DNA from: VGEM01 sp033764265
Lineage (GTDB): Bacteria > Pseudomonadota > Alphaproteobacteria > Rhodospirillales > Rhodospirillaceae
Reading direction: 5' to 3'
Length of the DNA stretch: 10,391 nucleotides
Assembly: GCA_033764265.1 (NCBI GenBank)
Contig: JANRJB010000443.1
Coordinates: 1-10,391 of the forward strand
Below are positions 1 through 6,662 of this stretch, piece after piece. The number at the start of each line of letters is the position of its first letter. The first letter of the stretch is position 1. The notes below the pieces were generated by a model that searched no databases, was not told the DNA's origin, and saw nothing but the letters and a program-made list of their open reading frames with translations. Both the position numbers and the translations under genes were made by a program.

Positions 1-803
1 TGGAACGCGGCGTCGTCGGGATGGCCTTCGACCTCGGCGTAGAATTCCACCGTCTTGAAGAAGCCGCCGATCATGTAGCTTTCCAGCTTGGTCAGGTTGA
101 TGCCGGCGGTGGCGAAGCCGCCGAGCGCCTTGTAGAGCGCCGCCGGCACGCTTTTCAGCCGGAAGATCATCGAGGTCACGCAGGCCCGGCCCGGCTTGGG
201 CAACGCGCCGTTGCGGGCCATCACCAGGAAGCGCGTGGTGTTGTGCGCCTCGTCCTCGATGTCGGCGGCCAGCGATTTCAGGCCGTAGGTCCGCCCAGCG
301 ATGGCCGAGGCGACCGCGGCCACGGTCGGGTCGTTGCGCGCCGCCACGTCGCGCGCCGCCCCCGCGGTGTCGAGCGCGACCACCGCCTTGATGCGGTGCT
401 TGCGCAGGAACGTGCGCACCTGGCTGAGGGCGTGGACATGGCTTTCGGCGGTCTTGACGGACTTGAGGGTCGCGCCCTTCACGCCCAAGAGCTGGTGATG
501 CACCGCCTGGAAGTGCTCGGCGACGATGGTCAGGCCGGTGCCCGGCAGCAGGTGGTGCACGTCGGCGACGCGCCCCGCCACGGAATTGTCGACCGCGATC
601 ATGGCGAGCGCGGCCTTGCGGTCGTGCACTGCGTTGATGGCGTCCTCGAAGGTGGCGCACGGAAGCGGCGTCATCTTCGGGAAGCGCGCCTTGCAGGCCA
701 GATGCGAGTACGAACCGAACTCGCCCTGGAAGGCGATGGCGCCGGTGGCCGACTTGGAAATGTCGACGCGGTGCGCCGGTGTTTTGGCGGTCTTCGGGGC
801 CAT
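1..803 (-). CDS. pheA: Prephenate dehydratase, partial (3' end off the left edge)
   Basis: Converts prephenate to phenylpyruvate in cytoplasmic phenylalanine synthesis. The 267 visible residues begin MAPKTAKTP. The N-terminal catalytic domain starts with AFQGEFGSYSH (residues 24-34), the family's substrate-binding opening. The catalytic Thr-Arg-Phe motif is present as TTRF at 189-192 and follows the typical stretch with AADIEDEAHN. An ACT regulatory domain follows (about 200 onward) with LTKLESYM, the alphaproteobacterial form of the ESRP-type Phe-binding motif, so feedback inhibition by Phe is expected. There is no fused chorismate mutase domain. One oddity is AVDNS at 70-74 where the family usually has PIENS or PVENS. 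The start is the ATG at 801-803, 11 bases after the kdsB stop, so the two genes are probably co-transcribed. The C-terminal end of the ACT domain lies outside the window. Confidence 0.95.
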   Translation of the reverse strand, partial: MAPKTAKTPAHRVDISKSATGAIAFQGEFGSYSHLACKARFPKMTPLPCATFEDAINAVHDRKAALAMIAVDNSVAGRVADVHHLLPGTGLTIVAEHFQAVHHQLLGVKGATLKSVKTAESHVHALSQVRTFLRKHRIKAVVALDTAGAARDVAARNDPTVAAVASAIAGRTYGLKSLAADIEDEAHNTTRFLVMARNGALPKPGRACVTSMIFRLKSVPAALYKALGGFATAGINLTKLESYMIGGFFKTVEFYAEVEGHPDDAAF

Positions 804-814
804 GGACAGGTCTT

Positions 815-1555
815 TCAGCCCGCGCCCAGCAGCTTGCGCGCCCGGTCGAGGTCGGCCGGGGTGTCGACGCCGAGCGGAATGGTGTCGACCAGCACCGCGC
901 CGATTTTCAGGCCGTGTTCCATGGCGCGCAGCTGCTCCAGCCGTTCGCGCAGCTCGAGCCCGGTCGGCCGAAGGCCGACGAAGGTTTTCAGGGCGGCGCG
1001 GCGGAAGGCGTAGACGCCGATGTGGTGGTAGTGGTCGCCCGCGCCCGACGGAATGCAGTTGCGGCTGAAATAGAGCGCGGCGGCGACCGTTTCGCCGGGC
1101 GCGAAGCCGACCGCGGCCTTGACCACCGCCGGGTCGGTGCGTTCCTCGTCCAGCACGATGCGCGCCACCGGCGTGCCGATGTCGAAGCGCGGCTGCGCCA
1201 GCGGCACGATCGACGCCGCGACGATTCGGGGGTCGAGCGTCGGCAGGTCGCCCTGGACGTTGACCAGAATCTGGTACTTGCCCGCGGGATCGAACGCCTG
1301 CGCGGCGGCGTAGACCCGGTCGGAACCCGACGGCAGCGCCGGGTCGGTCAGCACCGCCTGGCCGCCGGCCTTGGCGATGACGTCGGCGATCTCGGCATCG
1401 CCGGCGGCGACGATCACCGGGCCGGCCTTGGCCGCCACCGCGCGCCGCCAGACGTGCACGATCATCGGCTCGGCGCCGATCATGGCGAGCGGTTTGTCGG
1501 GCAGGCGCGTGGCCTTGAGCCGCGACGGAATCACGATCAGCGCTTGGTCGGACAT
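815..1555 (-). CDS. kdsB: 3-deoxy-manno-octulosonate cytidylyltransferase
   Basis: Activates Kdo with CTP to give CMP-Kdo, the donor for Kdo transfer to lipid A; cytoplasmic. The 246 residues match the usual family size. Visible motifs are VIPSRLKATRLPDKPL (8-23, CTP-binding N-terminus), SGSDR (76-80), NVQGDLP (99-105, metal-binding Asp103), HHIGVYAFRR, LEQLRAMEHG (LEQLR signature) and GVDTPADL with Asp231 near the C-terminus. The DLP form of the QGD motif, in place of DEP, is the form I associate with alphaproteobacterial members. The ATG at 1553-1555 was chosen because the family begins directly at (M)xxxLIVIPSR. The reading frame stays open upstream to 1648, but that extension is Arg/Pro-rich and unlike the family. 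A GAGGG lies about 12 bases upstream on the minus strand. It is followed closely by pheA. Confidence 0.95.
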   Translation of the reverse strand: MSDQALIVIPSRLKATRLPDKPLAMIGAEPMIVHVWRRAVAAKAGPVIVAAGDAEIADVIAKAGGQAVLTDPALPSGSDRVYAAAQAFDPAGKYQILVNVQGDLPTLDPRIVAASIVPLAQPRFDIGTPVARIVLDEERTDPAVVKAAVGFAPGETVAAALYFSRNCIPSGAGDHYHHIGVYAFRRAALKTFVGLRPTGLELRERLEQLRAMEHGLKIGAVLVDTIPLGVDTPADLDRARKLLGAG

Positions 1556-1843
1556 GGCGGGCGGCCGCCCTCGTGAATGCGAACGAATTGCGCCGAAGGA
1601 GGCCCCCGGACGGGCCGCAGACATATCGGAGTTGCCCGCCCAATCCAAGGACTTAGACGCCGCGGCCGGGCCCCGTCCGCGGCCCGTTGCAGCGCGGCCC
1701 GCGCGGAGATTCGCGTTGAGATTCCAGGATAAACCGATTATTGAGAGCCCGTTCGAAAGGCCAGGGCGCGCCCGCGCGCCCCTGTGCCGCGCGCACCGCG
1801 CCGGCCGCGACGACCGGCGAACCGAGTTCTGGGGATTTGGGGC
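1556..1843. promoter_or_regulatory. Divergent control region between kdsB and the cytochrome gene
   Basis: These 288 bases separate two divergent genes, so promoters for both should be here. An AT-richer island (about 1709-1747) stands out in otherwise GC-rich sequence. It carries TTGAGA at 1716-1721 and GATTAT at 1736-1741, but the 14-base spacing is short for a sigma-70 promoter, so this is only a weak candidate for the cytochrome side. A CCGCGGCC octamer occurs twice (1660-1667 and 1677-1684). I could not pick a convincing kdsB promoter on the minus strand. No credible small gene was found. Confidence 0.4.
1762..1784 (+). other. GC-rich hairpin in the probable 5' leader of the cytochrome gene
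   Basis: CAGGGCGCG (1762-1770) pairs with the complementary run ending CCCCTG (1775-1784), with a four-base CCCG loop and one bulged C. If transcription starts near 1745, this hairpin would sit in the mRNA leader about 60 bases before the start codon. A role is not shown; in DNA this GC-rich a chance stem of this size is possible. Confidence 0.3.
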
Positions 1844-2527
1844 ATGCCTGATCGTTTAACGCTGTACACCGTCATCAGCGCCTTCTGGATGGCGTTCCTG
1901 GCCATTCTGGGCGTCAGCATCATCGGCGGCATGATCATGCCCACGAGCGAGGAGCCGCTCGAGACGTTCGCCTATCCGATCGAGGCCCTGGAGGACGAAG
2001 TCGTCGCCGAAGACACTGGCGGCGCGACGCGCGAGAGCGCGCTGCCGCTGCTGGCCGCGGCCGATCCCGAAAAGGGCAAGGGCGTGTTCCGCAAGTGCCA
2101 GACCTGCCACACCGTGGACCAGGGCGGCAAGAACGGCACCGGCCCCAACCTGTTTGCCGTGAGCGGCGCGCCGATCGGCGGCCGCCCGACCGGCTTCAAG
2201 GTCTCCGACTCCCTTGCGGCCATCGGCGGCGAGTGGAGCTACGAAAAGCTCGACCTGTACCTGGAGAATCCCAAGAGCCTGGCGCCGCGCGGCACCATGT
2301 CGTTCGCCGGCCTGAAGAAAGCCCAGGAGCGCGCCGACGTCATCGCCTACATGCGCACCTTCCACGACAGCGCGCCGCCGCTGCCGGTAATCGAGGCCGA
2401 GGCGACCGCCGAAGCCCCGGCTGAAATGCCGGCCGATGCGGCCGCGCCGGCCGAGGCGGCACCCGCTGAGGCCGCGCCGGCCGACGCCGCGCCGGCCGAG
2501 GCCCCCACCGACGCCAAGCCGGAGTAA
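1844..2527 (+). CDS. Membrane-anchored c-type cytochrome (CycM-like)
   Basis: A class I c-type cytochrome, 227 residues, probably shuttling electrons between the bc1 complex and a terminal oxidase on the periplasmic side of the inner membrane. Residues about 5-32 form one hydrophobic segment that looks like an uncleaved signal anchor. An acidic linker (33-72) leads to the haem domain: CQTCH at 85-89 (Cys85, Cys88, His89) and GTGPNLF at 98-104, with GTMSFAG giving the likely sixth ligand Met152. RADVIAYMRTF is the C-terminal helix. A low-complexity Ala/Pro/Glu tail (184-227) follows, with four tandem AAPA(E/D) units. The start ATG at 1844 has GGGGA eight bases upstream; the longer open frame from 1784 is Arg/Pro-rich and would bury the anchor. 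The anchor-linker-haem order resembles CycM of rhizobia; the tail is extra. It is followed after 21 bases by hisN. Confidence 0.9.
   Translation: MPDRLTLYTVISAFWMAFLAILGVSIIGGMIMPTSEEPLETFAYPIEALEDEVVAEDTGGATRESALPLLAAADPEKGKGVFRKCQTCHTVDQGGKNGTGPNLFAVSGAPIGGRPTGFKVSDSLAAIGGEWSYEKLDLYLENPKSLAPRGTMSFAGLKKAQERADVIAYMRTFHDSAPPLPVIEAEATAEAPAEMPADAAAPAEAAPAEAAPADAAPAEAPTDAKPE
2441..2500 (+). repeat. Four tandem 15-bp units in the cytochrome tail
   Basis: Four consecutive in-frame 15-base units encode AAPAE, AAPAE, AAPAD, AAPAE (residues 200-219). Units 1, 3 and 4 are nearly identical (GCCGCGCCGGCCGA plus G or C), while unit 2 encodes the same peptide with different synonymous codons (GCGGCACCCGCTGAG). 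The pattern indicates expansion by slippage or unequal exchange of an in-frame repeat. Confidence 0.85.
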
Positions 2528-2548
2528 CGGCAGCTGGCCGATCAGGAT

Positions 2549-3346
2549 TTGGCCGCGGGGGACTTCACGGCCGCCTGCATCGCGCTGGCCCACCGGCTGG
2601 CCGACGCCAGCGCCGCGGTGGTGCTGAGGTACTTCCGGACTCAGATCGCGGTCGACACCAAGCCCGACGCGATTTCATCGCCCGTCACTGTCGCCGACCG
2701 CGAGTCCGAGGCGGTCATGCGCGCGATGATCGCCGCCGCGTTCCCGGCGCACGGCATCATCGGCGAGGAGCACGGCAATGAACGCCCCGACGCCGAGTGG
2801 GTGTGGGTGCTGGACCCGATCGACGGCACCAAGTCGTTCATCAACGGCGTGCCGTTGTTCGGCACGCTGATCGGGCTGTTGCACGACGGCGTGCCGTGGC
2901 TGGGTTGCATCAACCATCCCGCCCTGAACGAACGCTGGATCGGCGGCGGCGGGCAGGCGACCACGTTCAACGGCCAGCCCTGCCGCGCGCGGCCCTGCCT
3001 CCGCCTGAACGCCGCCACGCTGTACGCCACCGGTGCGGACTACCTGAGCGACGCCGAAGCCGCCGCGTTCAACCGACTCGGCGCCGCGGTCCATCACCGC
3101 CGCTTCGGCGGCACCGATTGCTACCACTACGCCATGGTGGCCTCGGGCTGGACCGACCTGGCCTGCGAGGCCGCGCTGCAGCTGTACGACTTCGCCGCCG
3201 TGGTGCCGGTGATCGAACAGGCCGGCGGCACCGTCACCGACTGGAACGGCAACCGCTTGCGTCGGGGCTCGTCGGGACACATTTTGGCGTCAGGCGACCG
3301 ACACATCCATGGCCAGGCCCTGAAAGCGCTTGCCTGGGCTGGTTGA
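2549..3346 (+). CDS. hisN: Histidinol-phosphatase of the inositol monophosphatase family
   Basis: Probably dephosphorylates histidinol phosphate in histidine synthesis; cytoplasmic and Mg-dependent. About 265 residues. IMPase-family motifs are complete: GEEHG (72-76, metal-binding Glu), WVLDPIDGTKSF (86-97, Asp89 and Asp92) and YDFAAVVPVIEQAGG with Asp214. The GTDCYHYAMVASG segment before the last motif and the EAALQLYD form resemble the HisN subgroup more than SuhB or CysQ, but inositol phosphatase or another sugar phosphatase activity cannot be excluded. No ATG or GTG lies in a suitable place. The options are TTG at 2549 (chosen) and CTG at 2534, which has GGAG nine bases before it. The frame is the same as that of the upstream cytochrome, whose TAA is only 21 bases away, so translational coupling is likely. 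Confidence 0.85.
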   Translation: MAAGDFTAACIALAHRLADASAAVVLRYFRTQIAVDTKPDAISSPVTVADRESEAVMRAMIAAAFPAHGIIGEEHGNERPDAEWVWVLDPIDGTKSFINGVPLFGTLIGLLHDGVPWLGCINHPALNERWIGGGGQATTFNGQPCRARPCLRLNAATLYATGADYLSDAEAAAFNRLGAAVHHRRFGGTDCYHYAMVASGWTDLACEAALQLYDFAAVVPVIEQAGGTVTDWNGNRLRRGSSGHILASGDRHIHGQALKALAWAG

Positions 3347-3417
3347 GTCCCGCCAGTGTACTTTGCGGTCGGTCGACCTCGGCTCGTCGGCCCCGCAAGA
3401 ACCTCCAAACGAACGCG

Positions 3418-3476
3418 CCCTCACCCCATCCCTCTCCCCCGGGGAGAGGGAGCCGAGCGGAGCGAGGGGGTGAGGG
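3418..3476. repeat. REP-like nested palindrome, copy 1 (hisN-yejA gap)
   Basis: Two nested perfect inverted repeats. Outer arms are CCCTCACCCC (3418-3427) and GGGGTGAGGG (3467-3476); inner arms are CCCTCTCCCC (3430-3439) and GGGGAGAGGG (3441-3450), one base apart. A GC-rich linker with AGCGGAGCGA lies between the inner and outer right arms. A second copy with the same CCCTCAC-CCCTCTCCCC order is at 5441-5545. A five-base T run (3481-3485) follows four bases after the right arm, so this copy could also end transcripts from the cytochrome-hisN unit. The sequence type resembles intergenic palindromes dispersed in many proteobacterial genomes. Confidence 0.85.
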
Positions 3477-3487
3477 TGAGTTTTTAT

Positions 3488-3508
3488 CGGAGTCGGATCG
3501 CGACTCTG
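3488..3508 (+). other. Leader hairpin upstream of yejA
   Basis: GAGTCG (3490-3495) and CGACTC (3501-3506) form a perfect 6-bp inverted repeat with a five-base loop; in RNA the stem extends by a G-U and a C-G pair to 3488 and 3508. It lies about 30 bases before the yejA Shine-Dalgarno sequence. It could be an operator dyad or an mRNA leader stem; nothing here decides between them. Confidence 0.4.
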
Positions 3509-3539
3509 CGTTCGCCATCGAACCTCGGAACCGCAAGAT

Positions 3540-3543
3540 GAGG
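3540..3543 (+). promoter_or_regulatory. Ribosome binding site that fixes the yejA TTG start
   Basis: GAGG lies eight bases before TTG 3552, a good spacing. The next in-frame candidate, GTG at 3561, would have a 17-base spacer. An out-of-frame ATG at 3538 opens a five-residue ORF (MRQFP) whose TGA at 3553-3555 overlaps the TTG start. Confidence 0.6.
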
Positions 3544-3551
3544 CAATTCCC

Positions 3552-5408
3552 TTGACGCGCGTGTCGCCCATTCTGTTTTCGATCGCCCTGGCGGTTTCCG
3601 CCGCCGCGCCCGCCACGGCGCTGGTCACCGGCAAGCCGGTGCACGGCCTGGCGTTGTACGGCGAGCCCAAGTACGGGCCGGACTTCAAGCACTTCAGCCA
3701 CGTCAATCCCGACGCGCCCAAGGGCGGCACGCTGCGGCTGTCGGCGCCGGGCGGCTTCGACAGCCTGAACCCGTTCATCCCCAAGGGCATTCCCGCCGCC
3801 GGGTTGACCTACCTTGGCGACGCCGGGTTCTTCATCGAGGGCCTGACCATGTCGGGCGCCGACGAGCCGTTCACGGCCTATTGCCTGTTGTGCGAGACGG
3901 TCGAGGTGGCCGCCGACCGTTCGTGGATCGAATTCGCGCTGCGCCCCGAGGCGCGCTTCCACGACGGCAGCCCGGTCACGCCCGCCGACGTGATCTTCTC
4001 GTTCGAGACGCTGATGGCCAAGGGCCAGCCGCTGTACCAGCTGTACTGGGGCGATATCGAACGCGCCGAGCAGACCGGCGAGCGCAAGGTGCGCTTCGTC
4101 TTCAAAACCAAGGACAACGCCGAGCTGCCGCTGATCACCGGGCAGATCCCGATCATCAGCAAGGCCTATTGGGAAAAGCGCGATTTCGCCGCCGGCGGGC
4201 TGGACGTGCCGGTTTCGACCGGGCCCTACCGCATCGACCGTTTCGAGCCGGGCCGCTTCATCGTCTACAAGCGCGATCCGAATTACTGGGGCCGCGATCT
4301 GCCGGGCAAGATCGGCACCGATAACTTCGACGAGATCCGCTACGAGTATTTCCGCGACAACGACGTGGCGTTCGAGGCCTTCAAGTCCGACAACTTCGAT
4401 ATCTTCGTGGAGAATACCGCCACGCGCTGGGCGACCGGCTACGACGAACGGCTGCTGGCCGACAAGAAGATGATCAAGGAAGGCTTCCGCGATGGCCTGC
4501 CCGACGACGTGCAGGTGTTCGTGCTTAACCTGCGGCGCGCGAAGTTCGCCGACGCGCGCACCCGGCAGGCGATCGGCCTGGCCTTCGACTTCGACTGGTC
4601 CAACAAGACGCTGGCCTTCGGCCAGTACGAACCGGTGTCGAGCTTCTTCCAGGGCTCGGAGCTGGCCGCGACGGGTTTGCCTGTCGGCGAGGAGCTGGCG
4701 ATCCTGGAAAAATACCGCGACCGCGTGCCGCCCGAAGTGTTCACCACCGAATTCAAGCCGCCGCGCACCGACGGCAGCGGCAACAACCGCGAGAACCTGC
4801 TGAAGGCGCGCGCGCTGTTGGCCGAGGCCGGCTGGAAAAGCGAGGGCGGCGCGCTGGTCAATGCCGCCGGCGAGAAGCTTGAGATCGAATTCCTGACCGC
4901 GCAGCAGGGCATCGAGAAATGGTTCGCGCCGTTCATCCGCAACCTGGAACGCCTGGGCATCAAGGGGCAGATCCGTCTGGTCGACACCACTCAGTACGTC
5001 AACCGGCTGGGCGAGTTCGACTTCGACCTGGTGCTGGGCGGGCCCAACCAGAGCATTTCCCCCGGCAACGAGCAGCGCGAGTTCTGGGGCAGCGAGGCCG
5101 CCGACCGGCCGCGCAGCCGCAACTGGAGCGGCATCAAGAACCCGGTGATCGACGCCATCATCGAGGACCTGATCAAGGCGCCGACGCGCGACAGCCTGGC
5201 GGCGCACACCCGCGCGCTCGATCGGGTGCTCTTGTGGAACCATTACGTGGTGCCGCAGCTCAGCGTGCCGGTGACGCGCTATGCGTACTGGAACCGCTTC
5301 GGCCATCCGGCGGCGACGCCGTTGCGCGGCGTCGACCTGACGACCTGGTGGTTCGACACGGACCGCGCCGCGGCGGCCACCGGCGACGCCGGGCCTGCGA
5401 AGAAATAG
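3552..5408 (+). CDS. yejA: Periplasmic peptide-binding protein of the Yej ABC importer
   Basis: Extracytoplasmic substrate-binding protein (SBP_bac_5 / DppA-OppA superfamily) that delivers peptides to YejBE. In enterobacteria the Yej system imports microcin C, and in some alphaproteobacteria it has been linked to antimicrobial-peptide tolerance. The 618 residues are close to the roughly 600 typical for YejA. Residues 1-23 form a short signal peptide with a hydrophobic core and a likely ATA cleavage site at 21-23. The mature protein opens with the YejA hallmark HGLALYGEPKYGPDFKHF, then VNPDAPKGGTLRL and FDSLNPF. The SBP_bac_5 segment FHDGSPVTPADVIFSFE is intact, and the C-terminal SVPVTRYAYWNRFGHP region fits the family. 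The TTG start at 3552 is supported by GAGG at 3540-3543 and by the signal peptide position. It is first in the operon, with a REP-like palindrome on each side. Confidence 0.93.
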   Translation: MTRVSPILFSIALAVSAAAPATALVTGKPVHGLALYGEPKYGPDFKHFSHVNPDAPKGGTLRLSAPGGFDSLNPFIPKGIPAAGLTYLGDAGFFIEGLTMSGADEPFTAYCLLCETVEVAADRSWIEFALRPEARFHDGSPVTPADVIFSFETLMAKGQPLYQLYWGDIERAEQTGERKVRFVFKTKDNAELPLITGQIPIISKAYWEKRDFAAGGLDVPVSTGPYRIDRFEPGRFIVYKRDPNYWGRDLPGKIGTDNFDEIRYEYFRDNDVAFEAFKSDNFDIFVENTATRWATGYDERLLADKKMIKEGFRDGLPDDVQVFVLNLRRAKFADARTRQAIGLAFDFDWSNKTLAFGQYEPVSSFFQGSELAATGLPVGEELAILEKYRDRVPPEVFTTEFKPPRTDGSGNNRENLLKARALLAEAGWKSEGGALVNAAGEKLEIEFLTAQQGIEKWFAPFIRNLERLGIKGQIRLVDTTQYVNRLGEFDFDLVLGGPNQSISPGNEQREFWGSEAADRPRSRNWSGIKNPVIDAIIEDLIKAPTRDSLAAHTRALDRVLLWNHYVVPQLSVPVTRYAYWNRFGHPAATPLRGVDLTTWWFDTDRAAAATGDAGPAKK

Positions 5409-5440
5409 CCGCCGTCGTGACCCATTCCATGTTGCAGTCG

Positions 5441-5545
5441 CCCCCCTCACCCTGCCCTCTCCCCCCATCGCGAGGGGGGGAGAGAGTTACGATGGCTTGG
5501 CGCGCGCGGCCTGCGCGTGCCTACGCCGGCGTTGGGTGAGGGGGG
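5441..5545. repeat. REP-like nested palindrome, copy 2 (yejA-yejB gap)
   Basis: Outer arms CCCCCCTCACCC (5441-5452) and GGGTGAGGGGGG (5534-5545) are perfectly complementary over 12 bases. Inner arms CTCTCCCCCC (5457-5466) and GGGGGGAGAG (5475-5484) enclose an eight-base loop. The order of arms matches copy 1 at 3418-3476, but the segment between the inner and outer right arms is longer and holds an extra imperfect GC stem (about 5500-5522). The element fills most of the 167-base gap between yejA and yejB. I see no gene in that gap. Confidence 0.85.
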
Positions 5546-5575
5546 ACGACCGGCGCCCGTCGAAGCCTCACCCGC

Positions 5576-6661
5576 ATGTTCGTCTATATCGCGCGCCGGC
5601 TGGCCCTGATTCCGCTGACGTTGTTCGGCATCATCACGCTTAATTTCTTCATCGTGCAGCTGGCCCCCGGCGGGCCAGTCGAGCGCTTCATCGCCACTGT
5701 GCAGGGCCTCGGCACCGACGGCGGGCCGTTCTCGAGCGTCGGCACAATCGAGCTGCGCGGCACCTTCGAGGGCCAGAGCTCGTACCGCGGCACCCAGGGC
5801 CTGCCGACCGAACTGCTCGACAGCGTCGAAAAGCTTTACGGCTTCGACCGGCCGATCCTGGAACGCTACGTGGTGATGATCGGCAACTACCTGACCTTCG
5901 ACCTGGGCGACAGCTACTACCGCGCCAAGAGCGTGGCCGGCCTGATCCTGGAAAAGCTGCCGGTGTCGATTTCGCTGGGGCTGTGGTCGACGCTGATCAT
6001 CTACCTGGTGTCGATCCCGCTCGGCATCGCCAAGGCGGTGCGCGACGGCTCCCGTTTCGACGTGTCGACCTCGGCAGCGATCGTGGTCGGCTACGCCGTG
6101 CCGGGGTTCCTGTTCGCCATTCTGTTGATCGTGCTGTTCGCCGGCGGGCGCTATTTCGACTGGTTCCCGCTGCGCGGCCTGACCTCGGAGAACTGGGCGG
6201 ATCTGTCGCTGGCCGGCAAGGCGTTCGATTACCTGTGGCACATGGTGCTGCCGGTGACCGCCATGAGCATCGGCGGGTTCGCGTCGTTGACCATGCTGAC
6301 CAAGAATTCGTTCATGGAAGAGATCAACAAGCAGTACGTGCTGACGGCCCGCGCCAAGGGCCTGGGCGAGCGCGGCGTGTTGTACGGACACGTGTTCCGC
6401 AACGCCATGCTGCTGGTCATTGCCGGCTTCCCGGCGGCGCTGATCGGGCTGTTGTTCACAAGTTCGGTGCTGATCGAGGTGATCTTTTCGCTCGACGGCC
6501 TGGGCCTGCTCGGCTTCGAATCCACCGTCAACCGCGACTATCCGGTGGTGTTCGGCACGCTGTACGTGTTCAGCCTGATCGGCCTGCTGCTCAACCTGAT
6601 CAGCGACGTCGCCTATCACATGGTCGATCCGCGCATCGACTTCGAGACCCGCGATGTATGA
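5576..6661 (+). CDS. yejB: Yej importer permease, DppB-like subunit
   Basis: One of two inner-membrane permeases of the peptide importer. The 361 residues match the usual YejB length (about 364 in E. coli). The N-terminus MFVYIARRLALIPLTLFGI leads into the first membrane segment and LAPGGPVERF, as in DppB/OppB-type permeases. A periplasmic stretch of about 100 residues follows, as in other YejB proteins. The BPD_transp_1 domain carries the EAA loop around 248-275 (EEINKQYVLTARAKGLGERG, then HVFRNAM), which contacts the ATPase. ATG 5576 is the natural family start, but its upstream sequence has no strong Shine-Dalgarno, unlike yejA, so lower translation than the binding protein is plausible. 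The stop TGA overlaps an ATG at 6658 (ATGA). Confidence 0.94.
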   Translation: MFVYIARRLALIPLTLFGIITLNFFIVQLAPGGPVERFIATVQGLGTDGGPFSSVGTIELRGTFEGQSSYRGTQGLPTELLDSVEKLYGFDRPILERYVVMIGNYLTFDLGDSYYRAKSVAGLILEKLPVSISLGLWSTLIIYLVSIPLGIAKAVRDGSRFDVSTSAAIVVGYAVPGFLFAILLIVLFAGGRYFDWFPLRGLTSENWADLSLAGKAFDYLWHMVLPVTAMSIGGFASLTMLTKNSFMEEINKQYVLTARAKGLGERGVLYGHVFRNAMLLVIAGFPAALIGLLFTSSVLIEVIFSLDGLGLLGFESTVNRDYPVVFGTLYVFSLIGLLLNLISDVAYHMVDPRIDFETRDV

Positions 6662-6662
6662 G

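Noticed and set aside
21..1576. Plus-strand open frames over pheA and kdsB
   Set aside because: They are shadows of two minus-strand genes whose conserved motifs are unmistakable.
1556..1648. Longer N-terminus for KdsB
   Set aside because: The family starts directly before LIVIPSR; the extra 31 residues are Arg/Pro/Ala-rich, and a GAGGG suits the ATG at 1553-1555.
1660..1684. CCGCGGCC direct repeats as operator sites
   Set aside because: In DNA this GC-rich, two copies of a GC-only octamer are easily due to chance, and no known regulator motif is matched.
3418..3476. CRISPR or transposon end
   Set aside because: Only two diverged palindromes occur 2 kb apart, with no spacers, no transposase and no target-site duplication; a REP-like dispersed element fits better.
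3234..5468. Minus-strand open frame of 744 codons opposite yejA
   Set aside because: It is the antisense of a well-supported yejA; the product is Arg/Gly/Asp/His-rich with no domain, as expected from GC3-biased coding DNA read in reverse.
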